Source: an uncultured Lachnospiraceae bacterium (GTDB lineage Bacteria; Bacillota; Clostridia; Lachnospirales; Lachnospiraceae). Taken from it: a stretch of DNA of 5,961 nucleotides. Position numbers and translations under genes: made by a program. The notes under the pieces were generated by a model. That model searched no databases and was not told the origin of the DNA. It saw only the letters and a program-made list of their open reading frames with translations. Location: positions 1-5,961 of the forward strand of contig USSP01000116.1 in the NCBI GenBank assembly GCA_900557385.1, given 5' to 3'. Below are positions 1 to 5,391 of the stretch, in pieces; the stretch's first letter is position 1; every line of letters starts with the position of its first letter.

Positions 1-147
1 CGCGGCAATTTTCGTTATACAGAGAAAGGACGCAAGGACTGCACGAATTGTCAGTTTCCTCACAAGCGGGAAAACTATAAAGCGGTTCTGGCGCGATATG
101 AGGATATTGTGAAACAAATGCCCAAACCGAAACCGAGCCACTTATAA
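1..147 (+). CDS. C-terminal end of a Cys-rich small domain protein (partial, 5' end outside window)
   Basis: Frame 1 is open from the first base and stops at TAA 145-147, giving the last 48 residues of a protein whose start lies outside the window. The visible part begins RGNFRYTEKGRKDCTNC and continues with PHKRENY, then a basic, Pro-rich tail ending KPKPSHL. The pattern GN-(F/Y)-x-Y-T-x-x-G-x-K-D-C-x-x-C-x-x-P-H-x-x-x-x-Y matches my recollection of the end of the Cys-rich small domain family (Pfam PF04071), a probable metal-binding domain of unknown cellular role. The CxxC and the following PH are the likely metal-ligand region; the earlier cysteines of the domain would lie upstream of the window. 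It is the only plus-strand gene and converges with the minus-strand dismutase gene across a long gene-free gap. Family assignment rests on motif memory, not a search. Confidence 0.75.
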   Translation, partial: RGNFRYTEKGRKDCTNCQFPHKRENYKAVLARYEDIVKQMPKPKPSHL

Positions 148-412
148 TACGCGGGGTATTGGCACTGTTGGGCTTGGTTGGGTTCGTTTCAGTTTCACAC
201 TCCTCCAATGAATATGTCGTCTAAGGGGCAATGGGCAAGGTTCTACATATGTCATACTTTTTGCCCTGCAATTAAGCAAAAAGCTTGGCATAAATGATTA
301 AATAATGCTTTTTTTGCCCATATAGTTTACATAACACTCCAAGAATGGTATTAAAAGATAGCAATCGCAAGACCTCCGCGGGCAAAATTTCCATTTCTGC
401 GGCTATATGCCC

Positions 413-520
413 GCCGGAGAGTATTTGCGTTGCCAGAGAGTACATGTCTGTCACAGAAATGTGCGTCGCCAGAGAGTACATGCCAACCAAAGAGTATGCA
501 TGTCGCTAGGAAATACATAC
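413..520. repeat. Degenerate tandem repeat, about 18-bp period with a 36-bp higher-order unit, about six copies
   Basis: The core AGAGTA recurs at 418-423, 437-442, 473-478 and 491-496, a spacing of 19, 36 and 18 bases. A degenerate copy (GAAATG, about 456-461) fills the gap in the middle, and another (GGAAATA) follows at 509-515. The best two copies, GCCAGAGAGTACATG at 432-446 and 468-482, are identical over 15 bases and lie 36 bases apart. The even copies differ more, which suggests an 18-base unit that diverged and was then duplicated as a 36-base pair. Read on the minus strand the period of six codons gives repeated MYSLAT hexapeptides, but there is no ribosome binding site or codon evidence that this is translated. 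Function is unknown. Confidence 0.75.
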
Positions 521-564
521 CCGCGGCAGAAGATCGCAGTGCAATCCACGCGGAGCGTTTTGAT

Positions 565-590
565 CATACGGAAACGAAGTTTCCTATACG
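565..590. repeat. Small imperfect hairpin between the tandem repeat and the sod terminator
   Basis: GGAAAC (570-575) and GTTTCC (579-584) form a perfect six-base stem around the loop GAA. Allowing one bulged base (585), flanking CATAC (565-569) and ATACG (586-590) add about five more pairs in the minus-strand RNA, counting two G-U pairs. No T-run follows on either strand, so it is not a standard intrinsic terminator. It could be part of a dispersed intergenic repeat together with the neighbouring tandem repeat; that is inference. Confidence 0.5.
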
Positions 591-592
591 AT

Positions 593-636
593 AAAAAGGC
601 TGTGAAAAAATGATTTCTCATTTTTTCACAGCCTTT
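593..636 (-). terminator. Strong intrinsic terminator after the superoxide dismutase gene
   Basis: AAAGGCTGTGAAAAAATGA (595-613) and its exact reverse complement (618-636) form a perfect 19-bp stem with the four-base loop TTTC. On the minus strand the stem ends GGCTGTG/CACAGCC and runs straight into TTTTT (597-593) and then TATCG, the classic layout. It starts 15 bases after the dismutase stop codon at 651-653. On the plus strand the stem is followed only by TTT then CATG, so stopping plus-strand transcripts is less certain, though the stem is so stable that it may work both ways. Confidence 0.92.
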
Positions 637-650
637 CATGTTTCATCTTT

Positions 651-1127
651 TTATGATTGCAGGGGTGCTGCAACAGCATGGATTTCACCACAGGCAATTT
701 TTTCACCGGAATCACCGGCCGGCTGTGTGTGAAAATCATCCGACATATCATGTAATACCACTGTCCGCCCGATAATTTCTTTCGGTCTGAATCGTTCCGT
801 GAGCACCTGCATCCAGGCACAACCGCGATTCATCAAAAGCGGCGGTAAATCTCCGGCATGATCCGGATGTGGCATGGGAAAAGGAGCAAAGTGTCCATCT
901 GTATCAGCAAATGCATCTTCTGCATTTCCGCTACAGGAACTGCCGGCATGAATATGAAAGCCATGGAAACGATTTGAAAGCTTTCCATCCTTGTCCACGA
1001 CACCGCATACCTCTGCGAACACCATCGTGCCATCACCGGTATCATAAAAGAGTACATTTCCCCGGATTCCCGGATGCCTGTCATTCCCCTTCAGTACTGC
1101 ATAGGCGTCGGGTTGTTTTTCCAACAT
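651..1127 (-). CDS. sodC: Cu/Zn superoxide dismutase, cytoplasmic type (158 aa)
   Basis: Converts superoxide to oxygen and hydrogen peroxide at a Cu/Zn site. All family ligands are visible: FHGFHIHAGSSC gives His58 and His60, GHFAP gives bridging His79, PHPDHAGDLP gives His87, His90 and Asp93, and VVLHD gives His126. Copper ligands are therefore H58, H60, H79 and H126, and zinc ligands H79, H87, H90 and D93. Cys65 and Cys146 (KIACGEI) match the conserved disulfide. The active-site arginine of eukaryotic enzymes is Lys143 here (SGEKIACG). There is no signal peptide or lipobox, unlike the periplasmic or lipoprotein SodC of many bacteria, so a cytoplasmic location is inferred. The start is set by GAGGAG seven bases before ATG 1127. 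The gene lies 62 bases after nifU with no terminator between and is followed by a strong terminator, so it probably ends a nifS-nifU-sod operon. A weak internal promoter (TAGAAT, 1158-1153, no good -35) is possible. Confidence 0.93.
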   Translation of the reverse strand: MLEKQPDAYAVLKGNDRHPGIRGNVLFYDTGDGTMVFAEVCGVVDKDGKLSNRFHGFHIHAGSSCSGNAEDAFADTDGHFAPFPMPHPDHAGDLPPLLMNRGCAWMQVLTERFRPKEIIGRTVVLHDMSDDFHTQPAGDSGEKIACGEIHAVAAPLQS

Positions 1128-1160
1128 AGAATTCTCCTCAAGAGTTTTCTATATTCTATG
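1125..1160 (-). promoter_or_regulatory. Inverted repeat spanning the dismutase ribosome binding site and start codon
   Basis: On the minus strand CATAGAAT (1160-1153) is followed 20 bases later by its perfect complement ATTCTATG (1132-1125). The last three bases of the second arm are the start codon of the dismutase. In the mRNA this would place AUG in the stem and the GAGGAG ribosome binding site in the loop; an inner CUC/GAG pairing could hide it further. It could equally be a DNA operator or chance in AT-rich sequence. Regulatory role is inference. Confidence 0.4.
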
Positions 1161-1189
1161 CGAAAAAGCTTAGACGGCACCCTGCCTAT

Positions 1190-1618
1190 TTATTCATCCT
1201 GACAATGTGCACAGTCAACCTGCCGGAACTGGGAGGCATCATACTGGATGCCATTCTTGTCATAATAATCTTTCACTGCAGCCTTCACTGCTTCCTCTGC
1301 CAGTACGGAACAGTGAATCTTGTGAGCAGGAAGTCCGTCCAGTGCCTCTACGACTGCCTGGTTGGAAAGCTTCAGTGCCTCATCAATGGGTTTTCCTTTG
1401 ATCATTTCGGTTGCCATGGAACTGGTCGCAATGGCTGAACCGCAACCGAAGGTGTTGAACTTCACATCGTCAATCACGCCGTCCTTCACCTTAATATACA
1501 TTTTCATAATATCGCCGCACTTTGCGTTTCCTACTTCACCTACGCCATCTGCGTCGTCGATTTTGCCTACATTTCGCGGATTCTTAAAATGATCCATAAC
1601 CTTTTCACTATATAACAT
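1190..1618 (-). CDS. nifU: Fe-S cluster assembly scaffold protein, NifU/IscU type (142 aa)
   Basis: Scaffold on which Fe-S clusters are assembled from iron and NifS-derived sulfur before transfer to target proteins. It is the single-domain IscU form. The three scaffold cysteines are Cys34 (NAKCGD), Cys59 (FGCGSA) and Cys103 (KIHCSVLAEEA), with Asp36 in the place of the cluster-labilising Asp of IscU. LPAHK just before Cys103 corresponds to the LPPVK motif that binds the HscA chaperone in IscU, altered in two positions. There is no insertion between the second and third cysteines of the kind that marks zinc-binding SufU. After the usual end of the fold comes a short tail with CAHC (136-139), a second potential metal-binding CxxC. 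Start ATG 1618 follows AAAGGTGG at good spacing. It lies 57 bases after nifS and 62 bases before the dismutase gene. Best described as the Clostridium-type NifU (I recall TIGR03419). Confidence 0.95.
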   Translation of the reverse strand: MLYSEKVMDHFKNPRNVGKIDDADGVGEVGNAKCGDIMKMYIKVKDGVIDDVKFNTFGCGSAIATSSMATEMIKGKPIDEALKLSNQAVVEALDGLPAHKIHCSVLAEEAVKAAVKDYYDKNGIQYDASQFRQVDCAHCQDE

Positions 1619-1675
1619 GATAATTCCACCTTTCTTTATTTCGATTTTAAAAGTTCTTCCGGTTAGAGAAATTTT

Positions 1676-2872
1676 CTATACGGCAAAAAAGGATTTCTGC
1701 TGACCTTTTTCAATTTTCTCCCAGACCGGAGACATGCCGCGGAGATACTCTACTACTTCTTTTACGGATTTTACAATGTAGTCCATCTCTTCCGGTGTAT
1801 TTTCCGCTCCTATGGAAAGTCGCAAAGAACCGTGTGCCACCTCATGAGGCAGTCCCAAGGCTAAAAGCACATGGCTGGGATCCAGAGATCCTGAGGTACA
1901 TGCTGAACCGGAGGATGCTGCAATTCCTCTGTCATCTAAGTGAAGCAGCAAAGACTCTCCTTCAATTCCCTCAAATACAAAATTAACGGTTCCGGGCAAA
2001 CGATGCTCTCTATCGCCATTGAGTCTGGAAAGCGGAATCTGGGACAGCCCCTCAATCAGCTGATCCCGCATGGCGCTGATTCGCGGTGCATCCTGCTCCA
2101 TGTGCTCCGTTGCTTCCTTCAAGGCTGCAACCATTCCTACGATGGCGGGTAAATTCTCTGTACCGGCACGTTTGCCGCGCTCCTGGGCACCGCCTTCAAT
2201 GACATTCACCAGGGGCATTCCTTTTCTGGCATAAAGGAGACCTACACCTTTCGGTCCCTGGAATTTGTGACCGGACAGGGAAAGCATGTCAATGTTATCT
2301 TTCTCCACATTCACCGGAATATGACCCACAGCCTGTACTGCATCGGTATGGAAGGGAACCTTTTTCTCGCGGCAGATTGCTCCGATCTCACGGATGGGCT
2401 GGATTGTCCCGATTTCGTTATTCGCATACATAATGGTTACCAGTGCCGTATCTTCCCGGATGGCATCTGCTACCTGTTCCGGGGTTACAATACCGTTTTC
2501 ATGTACATCCAGCAGGGTAACTTCAAAGCCCTCTTTCTCCAGTTTCTTTAAAGTATGCAGTACTGCATGATGTTCAAAAGCAGTGGAAATGATATGGGTT
2601 TTACCTTTTCTTTTGCCAAAATAGGCGGCAGAAAGAATTGCCTGATTATCTGCTTCACTACCACCGGATGTGAAATAGATTTCTTTGGGATCCGCTCCCA
2701 AAAGGTCAGCCACGGTCTCCCTGGCCTTTAACAGCTGCTCTGCTGCCAGTTGTCCCACCGTGTGCAGACTGGAAGGATTCCCATAATACTCGTCCATACA
2801 AGCGATCATTGCCTGCTTTGCGGTTTCGCAGGTTTTCGTCGTAGCTGCATGATCTGCATATACATAATTCAT
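1676..2872 (-). CDS. nifS: Cysteine desulfurase NifS/IscS (398 aa)
   Basis: PLP enzyme that takes sulfur from L-cysteine, leaving alanine, and passes it as persulfide to the NifU scaffold. Family landmarks in order: DHAATT (7-12), GNPSSLH (31-37), TSGGSEADN (68-76), FEHHAVL with the PLP-stacking His101, YANNEIGT (149-156), HTDAVQAVGH with Asp177 and Gln180, SGHKFQGPKG with PLP-lysine Lys203, GGAQERGKRAGTEN (227-240), and SSGSACTSGSLDPSHVL with catalytic Cys325. The long mobile cysteine loop makes it a class I (NifS/IscS) enzyme, not SufS. About 15 residues of polar tail (QQKSFFAV end) extend past the fold. I chose ATG 2872 (MNYVYADH) because it lies ten bases after AGGAGG and matches the family start; ATG 2878 (MIMNYVYADH) is only four bases after AGGAGG and is a close second. 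A TTG at 2905 lies upstream of that site and is rejected. First gene of the inferred nifS-nifU-sod operon. Confidence 0.95.
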   Translation of the reverse strand: MNYVYADHAATTKTCETAKQAMIACMDEYYGNPSSLHTVGQLAAEQLLKARETVADLLGADPKEIYFTSGGSEADNQAILSAAYFGKRKGKTHIISTAFEHHAVLHTLKKLEKEGFEVTLLDVHENGIVTPEQVADAIREDTALVTIMYANNEIGTIQPIREIGAICREKKVPFHTDAVQAVGHIPVNVEKDNIDMLSLSGHKFQGPKGVGLLYARKGMPLVNVIEGGAQERGKRAGTENLPAIVGMVAALKEATEHMEQDAPRISAMRDQLIEGLSQIPLSRLNGDREHRLPGTVNFVFEGIEGESLLLHLDDRGIAASSGSACTSGSLDPSHVLLALGLPHEVAHGSLRLSIGAENTPEEMDYIVKSVKEVVEYLRGMSPVWEKIEKGQQKSFFAV

Positions 2873-2882
2873 AATCATAAAA

Positions 2883-2888
2883 CCTCCT
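2883..2888 (-). promoter_or_regulatory. Ribosome binding site of nifS that decides its start
   Basis: AGGAGG on the minus strand (2888-2883) is a full match to the anti-Shine-Dalgarno. It leaves four bases to ATG 2878 and ten to ATG 2872. Because it lies inside any frame begun at the upstream TTG 2905, that start is very unlikely. Confidence 0.8.
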
Positions 2889-2921
2889 GTAAAAAATATA
2901 ATCAATGCTTTCCTTTTACAT

Positions 2922-2972
2922 AAAAAGATGCCAAAGTAAGCGTTCTTTTATTCTGTGCTTACTTTAGCATCT
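2922..2972 (-). terminator. Intrinsic terminator after the diguanylate cyclase gene
   Basis: On the minus strand AGATGCTAAAGTAAGC (2972-2957) pairs with GCTTACTTTGGCATCT (2941-2926) to give a 16-bp stem with one U-G pair and a 15-base loop. It is followed by TTTTTATG (T-run 2926-2922). It begins 23 bases after the stop of the GGDEF gene. The stem is less GC-rich than usual but long, and the T-run is well placed. Its 5' arm overlaps the proposed nifS -10 element. Confidence 0.82.
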
Positions 2973-2989
2973 ATATCCTAGTATGTCAA
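2961..2989 (-). promoter_or_regulatory. Candidate sigma-A promoter of the nifS-nifU-sod unit
   Basis: Minus strand TTGACA (2989-2984), a perfect -35, is followed after 17 bases by TAAAGT (2966-2961), four of six matches to TATAAT. Transcription would begin near 2954, inside the loop of the upstream terminator. The mRNA would then lack the 5' arm of that stem and could not fold it. Sequence around the -35 and spacer, TTGACATACTAGGATATAG, is weakly palindromic around CTAG and may hold an operator for an Rrf2/IscR-like regulator, by loose resemblance from memory only. Confidence 0.55.
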
Positions 2990-2995
2990 TGGGAA

Positions 2996-4969
2996 TTATG
3001 AATTTTGAGTAGTTTTCTCAATGCTCAGAGGTTTTTCTTTCTTATCTATATACAATTTCCGGTCTGCTTTGTCCAGTTCCGTATCAACATCCACTCTCCA
3101 GGAGCATCGGAATTGACAGATTCCGGCAGACATGGTCACCTGATAGGGTTTATCGCTTTTCTCATTAAAGTTCTGCGTACTTTCCTTCAATTGACGGCGA
3201 AACTCTTCTTCCGGAATCATTGCAGTCGAAATCAAATACGCAGAGAACTCGTCGCCGCCAAGCCTGCCCACTTCCCCTTCCTTGTTGAAATGCAGGATGG
3301 TATCCTGCAGGATCATCGCAACAGCCCGCAAAGCCGCATCGCCTTCTTCATGTCCATAACGGTCATTAACCACCTTAAGATTGTTCATATCGGCATAGAC
3401 CGCAATCGCGAATTTACCAGCATTTCCTGCAGTCGCCACATCCTGACCAAGCTTTTCCATATAACCGCGGCGGTTAAGAATTCCGGTGAGCGGATCTGTA
3501 CGGGATACTTCCTCCAATTGTTCCACCAGCTGATTACGCCTGGATAACAACCGGTCAATCTTCAGTGCATTCGACACCTGATAAGACATCTTACTGATCT
3601 GGCAAAAGTATTCCGGTTCCACTTCCCATATCAGAAAACCATACTGAATCTCTCCGGCATAAAGCAGGGTCACTACATAAACGCCGGATTCCTGTGCTGT
3701 GAGAAATGCATTGTGGAAAATATCGGAAAAATGAATCTCTCTTTCTTCGCCCTTCACCTGTATCACATCCTGATCCTTTACCGGATAAGTATAAATCGGC
3801 ATAGGCTGATAGTGAATTTGAGGCGTACGCTTTCCTTTTTTCTGATAATATGCCTGTAGTTTCACATAATTGGGCTTCTCCCAGATATCTCCTCTATGGA
3901 AGGCAATCTCCTGAGGAAAGGTGTAAAGATATACGGATTTCAGATCCATCCGGCATAAGCTTTTCAGAATCATGGCATAAATCCGGTCATTTTCCTCTTC
4001 ACTGTTGGTAATATTGCGGGATACCGACATGAGCGTGTAGTTGATGGATGCCTCCCTTTCCAACAGACTCATCATTTCATCTCTTTGAATCCGGTCAGAG
4101 ACCCCATGACATCCGCAGGATTCTCTTGGTACAAACACTGTGGGAATGCGTAGTTGTGGTTTTTCTCCCTTTAATACCCGCTCACAGACCTTTACTGCTT
4201 CATAGCCAAGCATATCTGAATCAACCCGCACTGTGGCAAGTCCCGGCTTAATCTCCCGGGAATATGGTGAATCGTCAAACCCCAATACGGCAACATCCTC
4301 ACCAATATGCAGCCCACGTTCCTCTATCACATGATAAGCGCCGTAACCAATGACATCATTCCCGCAAACCAGTGCATCCACTTCCGGAAATTCCTCAAAC
4401 ATTTTTCTCGACGCTTCCTCCGAAGAAGATGCAAAGTCCCCTTCTACAATGTGGTATTGTTCCGGTGTGAAGCCGTTTTTTGCCATGACTTCTTCAAAGA
4501 CTTTCCGGCGCAGTTGGGCATTTTGATTGGACATGCGTCCGCTGATATATCCTAAATGCTTCCGTTTATGCTGATGGATCAGATGCTCAATTCCCTGAAT
4601 CAGACCGGCTTCATTGTCCACATTGACTCCTGTATAACCTTCCATGTCATTGGTAATCAAAACCACAGGAACGGACAAGTGGCTTAGGAAATCTCTGCGC
4701 TCTTCATCGGAAAGCTTTGTCCCTACACTTCCCAATGTAAGCAGGGCGATATCAATTCCCGTATTTTCCACAAATTGAAGCATTACATTATTCTGATAAT
4801 CACAGTCGTATTCAATGGGAGGCATACCTTGCCCATCCACATAGCGTATCGGAAACAGATACAGATTATATCCCAATTCCTCCGCTGCGCGAACAGCGCC
4901 CTTGGCCACTTCATTAATATACGGATCTTCAAATTCGCTGACAAACAGCGCAACATTCATTGTTTTCAT
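2996..4969 (-). CDS. Cytoplasmic LacI-type sensor domain fused to GGDEF diguanylate cyclase (657 aa)
   Basis: Predicted to make cyclic di-GMP from two GTP in response to a small ligand. Residues 4-280 are a LacI/GalR-type periplasmic-binding-like fold (Peripla_BP_3 type): VALFVSEFEDPYINEVAKG at the start, GVNVDNEAG (114-122), HLGYISG (138-144), and ALVCGNDVIGYGA then GEDVAVLGFDDSPYS (199-237). No helix-turn-helix precedes it; the first strand begins at residue 4. No signal peptide or membrane segment is seen, so the sensor is probably cytoplasmic. PRESCGCHG (281-289) ends the domain. Residues about 290-470 are an unassigned linking region, perhaps GAF-like; a helix (about 470-490) leads into the GGDEF domain 488-645 with TDPLTGILNRRGY, D-M-N-N-L-K metal site at Asp527, ND-x-x-GH-x-x-GD (535-544) and an intact GGDEF (571-575). 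The RxxD inhibitory site is absent (NKEG occupies its place). The start ATG 4969 has no ribosome binding site; see the promoter. Single-gene unit ending in its own terminator. Confidence 0.92.
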   Translation of the reverse strand: MKTMNVALFVSEFEDPYINEVAKGAVRAAEELGYNLYLFPIRYVDGQGMPPIEYDCDYQNNVMLQFVENTGIDIALLTLGSVGTKLSDEERRDFLSHLSVPVVLITNDMEGYTGVNVDNEAGLIQGIEHLIHQHKRKHLGYISGRMSNQNAQLRRKVFEEVMAKNGFTPEQYHIVEGDFASSSEEASRKMFEEFPEVDALVCGNDVIGYGAYHVIEERGLHIGEDVAVLGFDDSPYSREIKPGLATVRVDSDMLGYEAVKVCERVLKGEKPQLRIPTVFVPRESCGCHGVSDRIQRDEMMSLLEREASINYTLMSVSRNITNSEEENDRIYAMILKSLCRMDLKSVYLYTFPQEIAFHRGDIWEKPNYVKLQAYYQKKGKRTPQIHYQPMPIYTYPVKDQDVIQVKGEEREIHFSDIFHNAFLTAQESGVYVVTLLYAGEIQYGFLIWEVEPEYFCQISKMSYQVSNALKIDRLLSRRNQLVEQLEEVSRTDPLTGILNRRGYMEKLGQDVATAGNAGKFAIAVYADMNNLKVVNDRYGHEEGDAALRAVAMILQDTILHFNKEGEVGRLGGDEFSAYLISTAMIPEEEFRRQLKESTQNFNEKSDKPYQVTMSAGICQFRCSWRVDVDTELDKADRKLYIDKKEKPLSIEKTTQNS

Positions 4970-4975
4970 GCATTT

Positions 4976-5004
4976 ATTATAGCGGACTTTTCCCGCTGTT
5001 GCAA
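4976..5004 (-). promoter_or_regulatory. Promoter of the diguanylate cyclase gene, with an inverted repeat in the spacer
   Basis: Minus strand TTGCAA (5004-4999, four of six matches to TTGACA), a 17-base spacer and a perfect TATAAT (4981-4976). Only six bases (AAATGC) separate the -10 from ATG 4969, so transcription should begin at or next to the start codon. The spacer holds AGCGG (4981-4985) and CCGCT (4993-4997), a five-base inverted repeat seven bases apart, which would be well placed as an operator; that role is inference. Confidence 0.65.
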
Positions 5005-5058
5005 TGCATTTCCGTGAAAAACCGGTACTCTGGACCTATAAAAATAATTTAAAATAAA

Positions 5059-5391
5059 TTAAAAAGAATGAAAACAAATTTGCCAGTACCCTTGCTCCAT
5101 ACCATACTCCAGAAATGCCATCACACAAGCAAAAAAAGTCAGCAGCATCGTAAGAAAGATTGCCATGCCATCGTAGGTGTACGTTGTTCCCTCTTTTCGG
5201 GAGCTGACTAACACCTCCAATCCAAGAAGGATAAAAATGCAGGGCCATAGCCGGAAAATCATGGTATATTGCAGTGCCGGCACGAAGACATGGAGCAGGA
5301 ACAGACTTCCGAAGAGAACCAACAAGACACCGAAAGTTATGCTGCCCACCCGATGCGTTCTCTTAGTTTTCGTCAATTCTGTTGTTTCCAT
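5059..5391 (-). CDS. Small membrane protein with LiaF/LiaI-like transmembrane region (110 aa)
   Basis: No enzymatic motif is visible. After a charged, basic N-terminus (METTELTKTKRTHR) come about three membrane segments: about 17-37, 44-63 and 75-95. The pattern RVGSITFGVLLVLFGSLFLL then FRLWPCIFILLGLEVLV resembles the LiaI/LiaF-like transmembrane pair seen in Gram-positive envelope-stress proteins (as I recall, DUF5668, PF18917): a Gly-rich helix, a short turn, then an LWP-led helix with LLGLE. The third helix and short tail are not typical of LiaF, and the LiaF C-terminal domain is missing. Start ATG 5391 is chosen because AGGAGG lies nine bases upstream; an ATG at 5409 has no good ribosome binding site. 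It overlaps the upstream membrane gene by 29 bases, which implies translational coupling. No clear terminator follows; the 3' flank is very AT-rich. Confidence 0.82.
   Translation of the reverse strand: METTELTKTKRTHRVGSITFGVLLVLFGSLFLLHVFVPALQYTMIFRLWPCIFILLGLEVLVSSRKEGTTYTYDGMAIFLTMLLTFFACVMAFLEYGMEQGYWQICFHSF

Larger units (their letters stand above)
148..594. other. Gene-free stretch between convergent genes, rich in repeats and inverted repeats
   Basis: No convincing protein gene is present. Bases 148-260 include a G-rich run on the plus strand (about 155-185, several GGG/TTGG clusters) and no clear terminator. Bases 257-317 are AT-rich and hold overlapping inverted repeats: CTTTTTGC (257-264) with GCAAAAAG (276-283), and GCAAAAAGC (276-284) with GCTTTTTTTGC (307-317). 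Either could act as a weak terminator for the plus-strand Cys-rich gene, but neither has a classic GC-rich stem. CCGCGGGCA (376-384) can pair imperfectly with TGCCCGCCGG (408-417). The tandem repeat and the hairpin listed separately lie within this stretch. Short open frames on the minus strand (272-490 and 351-518) arise because an 18-base repeat keeps every frame open; they lack good ribosome binding sites and I do not call them genes. Confidence 0.6.

Noticed and set aside
148..350. Riboswitch, small RNA or group II intron remnant
   Set aside because: No recognisable conserved core, and no correctly oriented downstream gene; only weak AT-rich inverted repeats are seen.
272..518. Minus-strand open frames over the tandem repeat (272-490 with MYSLAT repeats; 351-518, 55 codons)
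   Set aside because: They are open mainly because the repeat period is divisible by three, have no credible ribosome binding site, and two overlapping frames look equally good. Better seen as a non-coding repeat.
413..520. CRISPR array
   Set aside because: Repeat copies follow each other directly with no unique spacers of constant length, copies are degenerate, and no cas gene is nearby.
2873..2905. Longer nifS start at TTG 2905
   Set aside because: The AGGAGG site lies inside this extension and the added residues are not part of the family; ATG 2872 or 2878 is better.
3005..3547. 180-codon plus-strand open frame
   Set aside because: It lies antisense within the GGDEF gene, which has full domain conservation; the translated sequence shows no recognisable family.
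4998..5090. Terminator after the membrane gene pair using GGTACTGG with CCAGAGTACC
   Set aside because: The arms are short, carry a two-base bulge, lie about 50 bases apart and one is inside the coding region; too weak to call despite the T-run that follows.
5036..5248. 70-codon minus-strand frame overlapping the 110-aa membrane gene
   Set aside because: It is an alternative frame of the LiaF-like gene, whose own frame has the membrane pattern and ribosome binding site.
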